Below are positions 61,400 through 64,000 of a stretch of DNA of 64,000 nt, piece by piece (within the stretch, counting starts at the first letter, position 1; every line of letters starts with the position of its first letter). The translations under genes and the position numbers were made by a program. The notes beneath the pieces were generated by a model. That model worked only from the letters and a program-made list of their open reading frames with translations, was not told the DNA's origin and did not search any database. This DNA is from Cornus controversa (lineage: Eukaryota > Streptophyta > Magnoliopsida > Cornales > Cornaceae), in contig CM048852.1 in the NCBI GenBank assembly GCA_026545225.1, forward strand, positions 57,853,146-57,917,145, given 5' to 3'.

Positions 61400-62788
61400 C
61401 TGAAAAGTGAAATTTGATTCTTCTGTATTCTTCACAGTACAGCCCTTCTGATGCTTTGTGCATGCTCTTATCTATCTTCTGTCTTCATTGACAAAATTCT
61501 CACAAACTAAAGGTATGCTCAAGGATGTCCTTATAAAGCAAATGTAAGAGGGTGGTGAGGATGGGAGGGAGGGGGTCTAGGGTCCAAGCAAGGGATAGAA
61601 TCTTGGACAGAGGCAACACAGCACCCAACCCACTCCAATCTTGACAGTGACTCAAAAAGAGATCTTGTCCTTCCAGTTTTACGCGTCTGCGGGCCCTGTC
61701 CAGCAACTTTACTTTCTATTCTCAGACAACACTGGCCATTTGAATTCTTCTGCACTATAACTTCCTGAAACTCTTCACACCTTAAAATTAATACCAGAAT
61801 AGATCCACAAGTATCTCTTTCTGTGCATTCATATTCATTGTCTGGAAAAAGTAGGAATCATATTCCCAGATTTAGGAGAAGAATTTTCTAACTTTGATTA
61901 GGGGAATCCACTATCTCCGTGGCCATTGAAACCTTCAATGCACCTTCTTTTCCTCGTGGAAGATTATTGCAACTCTATTACTTTTTTCTTCACCTGTTCA
62001 CCTTGCACTTGAGTTATTTTTCATTTGCAAATGTGCATATTAATTCAATGATATTGCAAATGGGGATTAGTTTCATGTTATTTGTATTAAAGAATGCAGG
62101 TGGAGATAAAACAAAAAATATAACTGAATAAATGTAAAGGAACTTGAGCATCTGAAAACTTGGAATTAGATACATACAAGCAAAAGAAATAAGTGGTGGT
62201 TGGATGCTCCTCGTTGGGATTGTTTGAAGGCTGGAAATGGAATAAAGAATACATTCTATATTGTCTCCTCACTAAGTTTGGTACTTATTCATCTCACAGT
62301 TTAAAATAGAAGAGGGACCAAATCTTTTCCATTCTTCTTACAGTTTTTAAAGGCCCTGCATCGCCGAATCTGAAACTGCTGGGACCTTTTAAAAGCTAAA
62401 AAGCAAAAGGATTGTACTTGCTTAAATACTTGCATTTGATGAAAGACATACAAATCTTGGCCTGGAGAGGACCACTTGCCCTGCGCTTGACTTGAGCATC
62501 TGTTAGATTCAGATACTCTATTACGGATATACATACCCTTCTTGCTGTATGTAATTACCTTTTGTGTTCTTTTGCACTTATTTTAAGCTTGTTGGACATG
62601 CATGGTGTATGACATTGTCACTTTATGACCATAAAAACAAATGGTCTTTGTTCATTTCTCTTCACAATCTTGCATGAACATGATACATGAAAACAAACCT
62701 AAATGCATTCTATTATATATATGTGCATATTTTTAACTTGTACAACTCATATTTGTTTCTGCAACCTTGTCTGCATGTACATGCAATC

Positions 62789-62820
<32 letters not shown>

Positions 62821-64000
62821 TGTATGTATGCATGGCATACATTCATGCTAAAGAAGGGCATCACACAAAGTACTTGTTTTCCAAGTCCCTTGGGAAAAGC
62901 CATCCCTGGAGGCCAATTACTGTTTCAACTATTATATTGGACTTCTAAACAGAAATCTAATATCTTTCTTCAATTTTCATTATAAAATCCATGTATGGAA
63001 TAACGGCATGGATACATTTTCTGTTCTATTGTATAATGATCAAATAGTATGTTACATGGTTATAATCGGGAATTACTATGTGTGTATATAATTTGAACAT
63101 AATACAAAGAATAATGCCTAGAATGATCAACAACTAATGCGGAATAAATTCGTATATTAAGCAATGGAGTCATATCTGCCAACTCACATCATCTAACAAG
63201 ATTGAAAACTAAAACTTGTTAATAATGCGGACACTACTGATTTACAGATGCCCCATTTAAGGGGTGCCTGTTAGTGTCTAAAACAAATATTTCGGGATTA
63301 CATATAAATCATAAGACCTTTTTTTTTGTGTGTGTAAAGTAAGTAAAATTCCTTCCCTATGAACAATTTTTTTACACATAACATTCCAACTGAACTTTAG
63401 GAAGATCAATTGATTCTGATATATCAGAATTTTTTTTTCTTTTTTATTTTTTTTTGCAGGTTGGAAGAATCTATATGGAAGCCTTTAGGTAAAGTGGTAA
63501 AGCAGAATTCCTTAATAGCTTGCTGGGATGAGGATAGGAATAAATTGCACCAAGTGCTTGATTTTGTGCCTTACAAGTTATGACATTAAATGGCTCTTGA
63601 TATTCGAGACCTCCTTTTTATTGTGATCACTTGTGGATCAGAAAATCAAGGATCCAACATGGCACTTTGAAAATTATTGGATGATATTTGATTGCAAAAA
63701 CAAAAATATTCTAGGGTAATGCTACTCAGGCAGAATTCTTAGACAGAATTCATAGGCAGAAACTTTTAGAACCATTGGATGTATGTAGTAGACCCCACCA
63801 CATACACTCACCACATGCATCCAATGGTTCTAAAAGTTTCTGCCTGAGTAGCATTATCCTTCTAACAATGGACATATAGTTTGTAGCGCATTTCAATAAA
63901 TGACAAAGGCAGCTAATCCTAATACCCCAACTTATCTGAGGTGTTGAAGCCTGAAGGGTTATACAGGATAAGTTGTCTAAACCTGCTTTGTGCTCTGTGA
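61400..64000. other. Upstream region of the MYB-CC gene to the right edge
   Basis: 61430-61800 is probably further leader or proximal promoter and holds short upstream frames (minus, 61500-61755). 62797-62821 is a TA/CA microsatellite. 63300-63460 has T-runs. 63714-63859 is a MITE. No other gene is supported. Confidence 0.5.
63714..63859. mobile_element. Palindromic MITE, copy 2
   Basis: 146 bp, same family as 7817-7975: ends GGGTAATGCTACTCAGGCAG and, in reverse complement, GGATAATGCTACTCAGGCAG. Nearly self-complementary around TAGACCCCACCACATACACT. Flanked by TTCTA on both sides (63709-63713 and 63860-63864); no 9-bp duplication remains visible. Confidence 0.82.

Overview
The window is nuclear DNA of a eudicot plant, probably a woody one with a fairly repeat-rich genome. 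It is AT-rich, its genes have GT-AG introns, and it is dense in plant retrotransposons and small DNA transposons. The species cannot be named from the sequence. All recognised host genes lie on the minus strand.

Layout, left to right. (1) 234-1639: first two coding exons of PNSB2, a nuclear-encoded chloroplast NDH-complex subunit; its 3' end is beyond the left edge. (2) 3270-6062 and 21484-23625: two tandem copies of a glycoside hydrolase family 17 gene with a CBM43/X8 domain, resembling Arabidopsis ZERZAUST (At1g64760), a cell-wall/plasmodesma-type protein. A Ty3/gypsy chromovirus-like element with 2.9 kb LTRs (8428-19216, target duplication ATAAG) separates them. The intergenic flank left of copy B (20530-21310) recurs right of it (24938-27270, split by a PIF/Harbinger-like element), so the duplicated block was gene plus flank. 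(3) 27733-53375: a complete 16-exon NOT3 gene (CCR4-NOT subunit 3, 897 aa), spread over 25.6 kb by intronic insertions. The last 21 codons lie 8.6 kb downstream of the preceding exon, beyond a same-strand Ty1/copia element. Intron 2 (5.2 kb) holds a tRNA-derived SINE, a hAT-like element, a 169-bp tandem duplication, a Z-DNA-prone repeat, a rearranged TRIM and a 250-bp SMART element. (4) 53890-57064: a decayed LINE fragment and a non-autonomous Mutator-like element. (5) 58618-61273: a complete six-coding-exon MYB-CC (GARP) transcription factor gene resembling MYR1, with a spliced 5' leader. A palindromic MITE occurs at 7817-7975 and again at 63714-63859.

The four host gene families act separately: photosynthetic cyclic electron flow, cell wall, mRNA deadenylation and transcription. 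From memory, the PNSB2/ZERZAUST pair and the NOT3/MYR1 pair are each adjacent in Arabidopsis but on different chromosomes; here the two pairs are joined. I see no new multi-gene functional system. The notable content is structural: TE-driven gene expansion, a retroelement LTR that contains its own former end and primer-binding site, and a TRIM inserted with an inverted LTR fragment.
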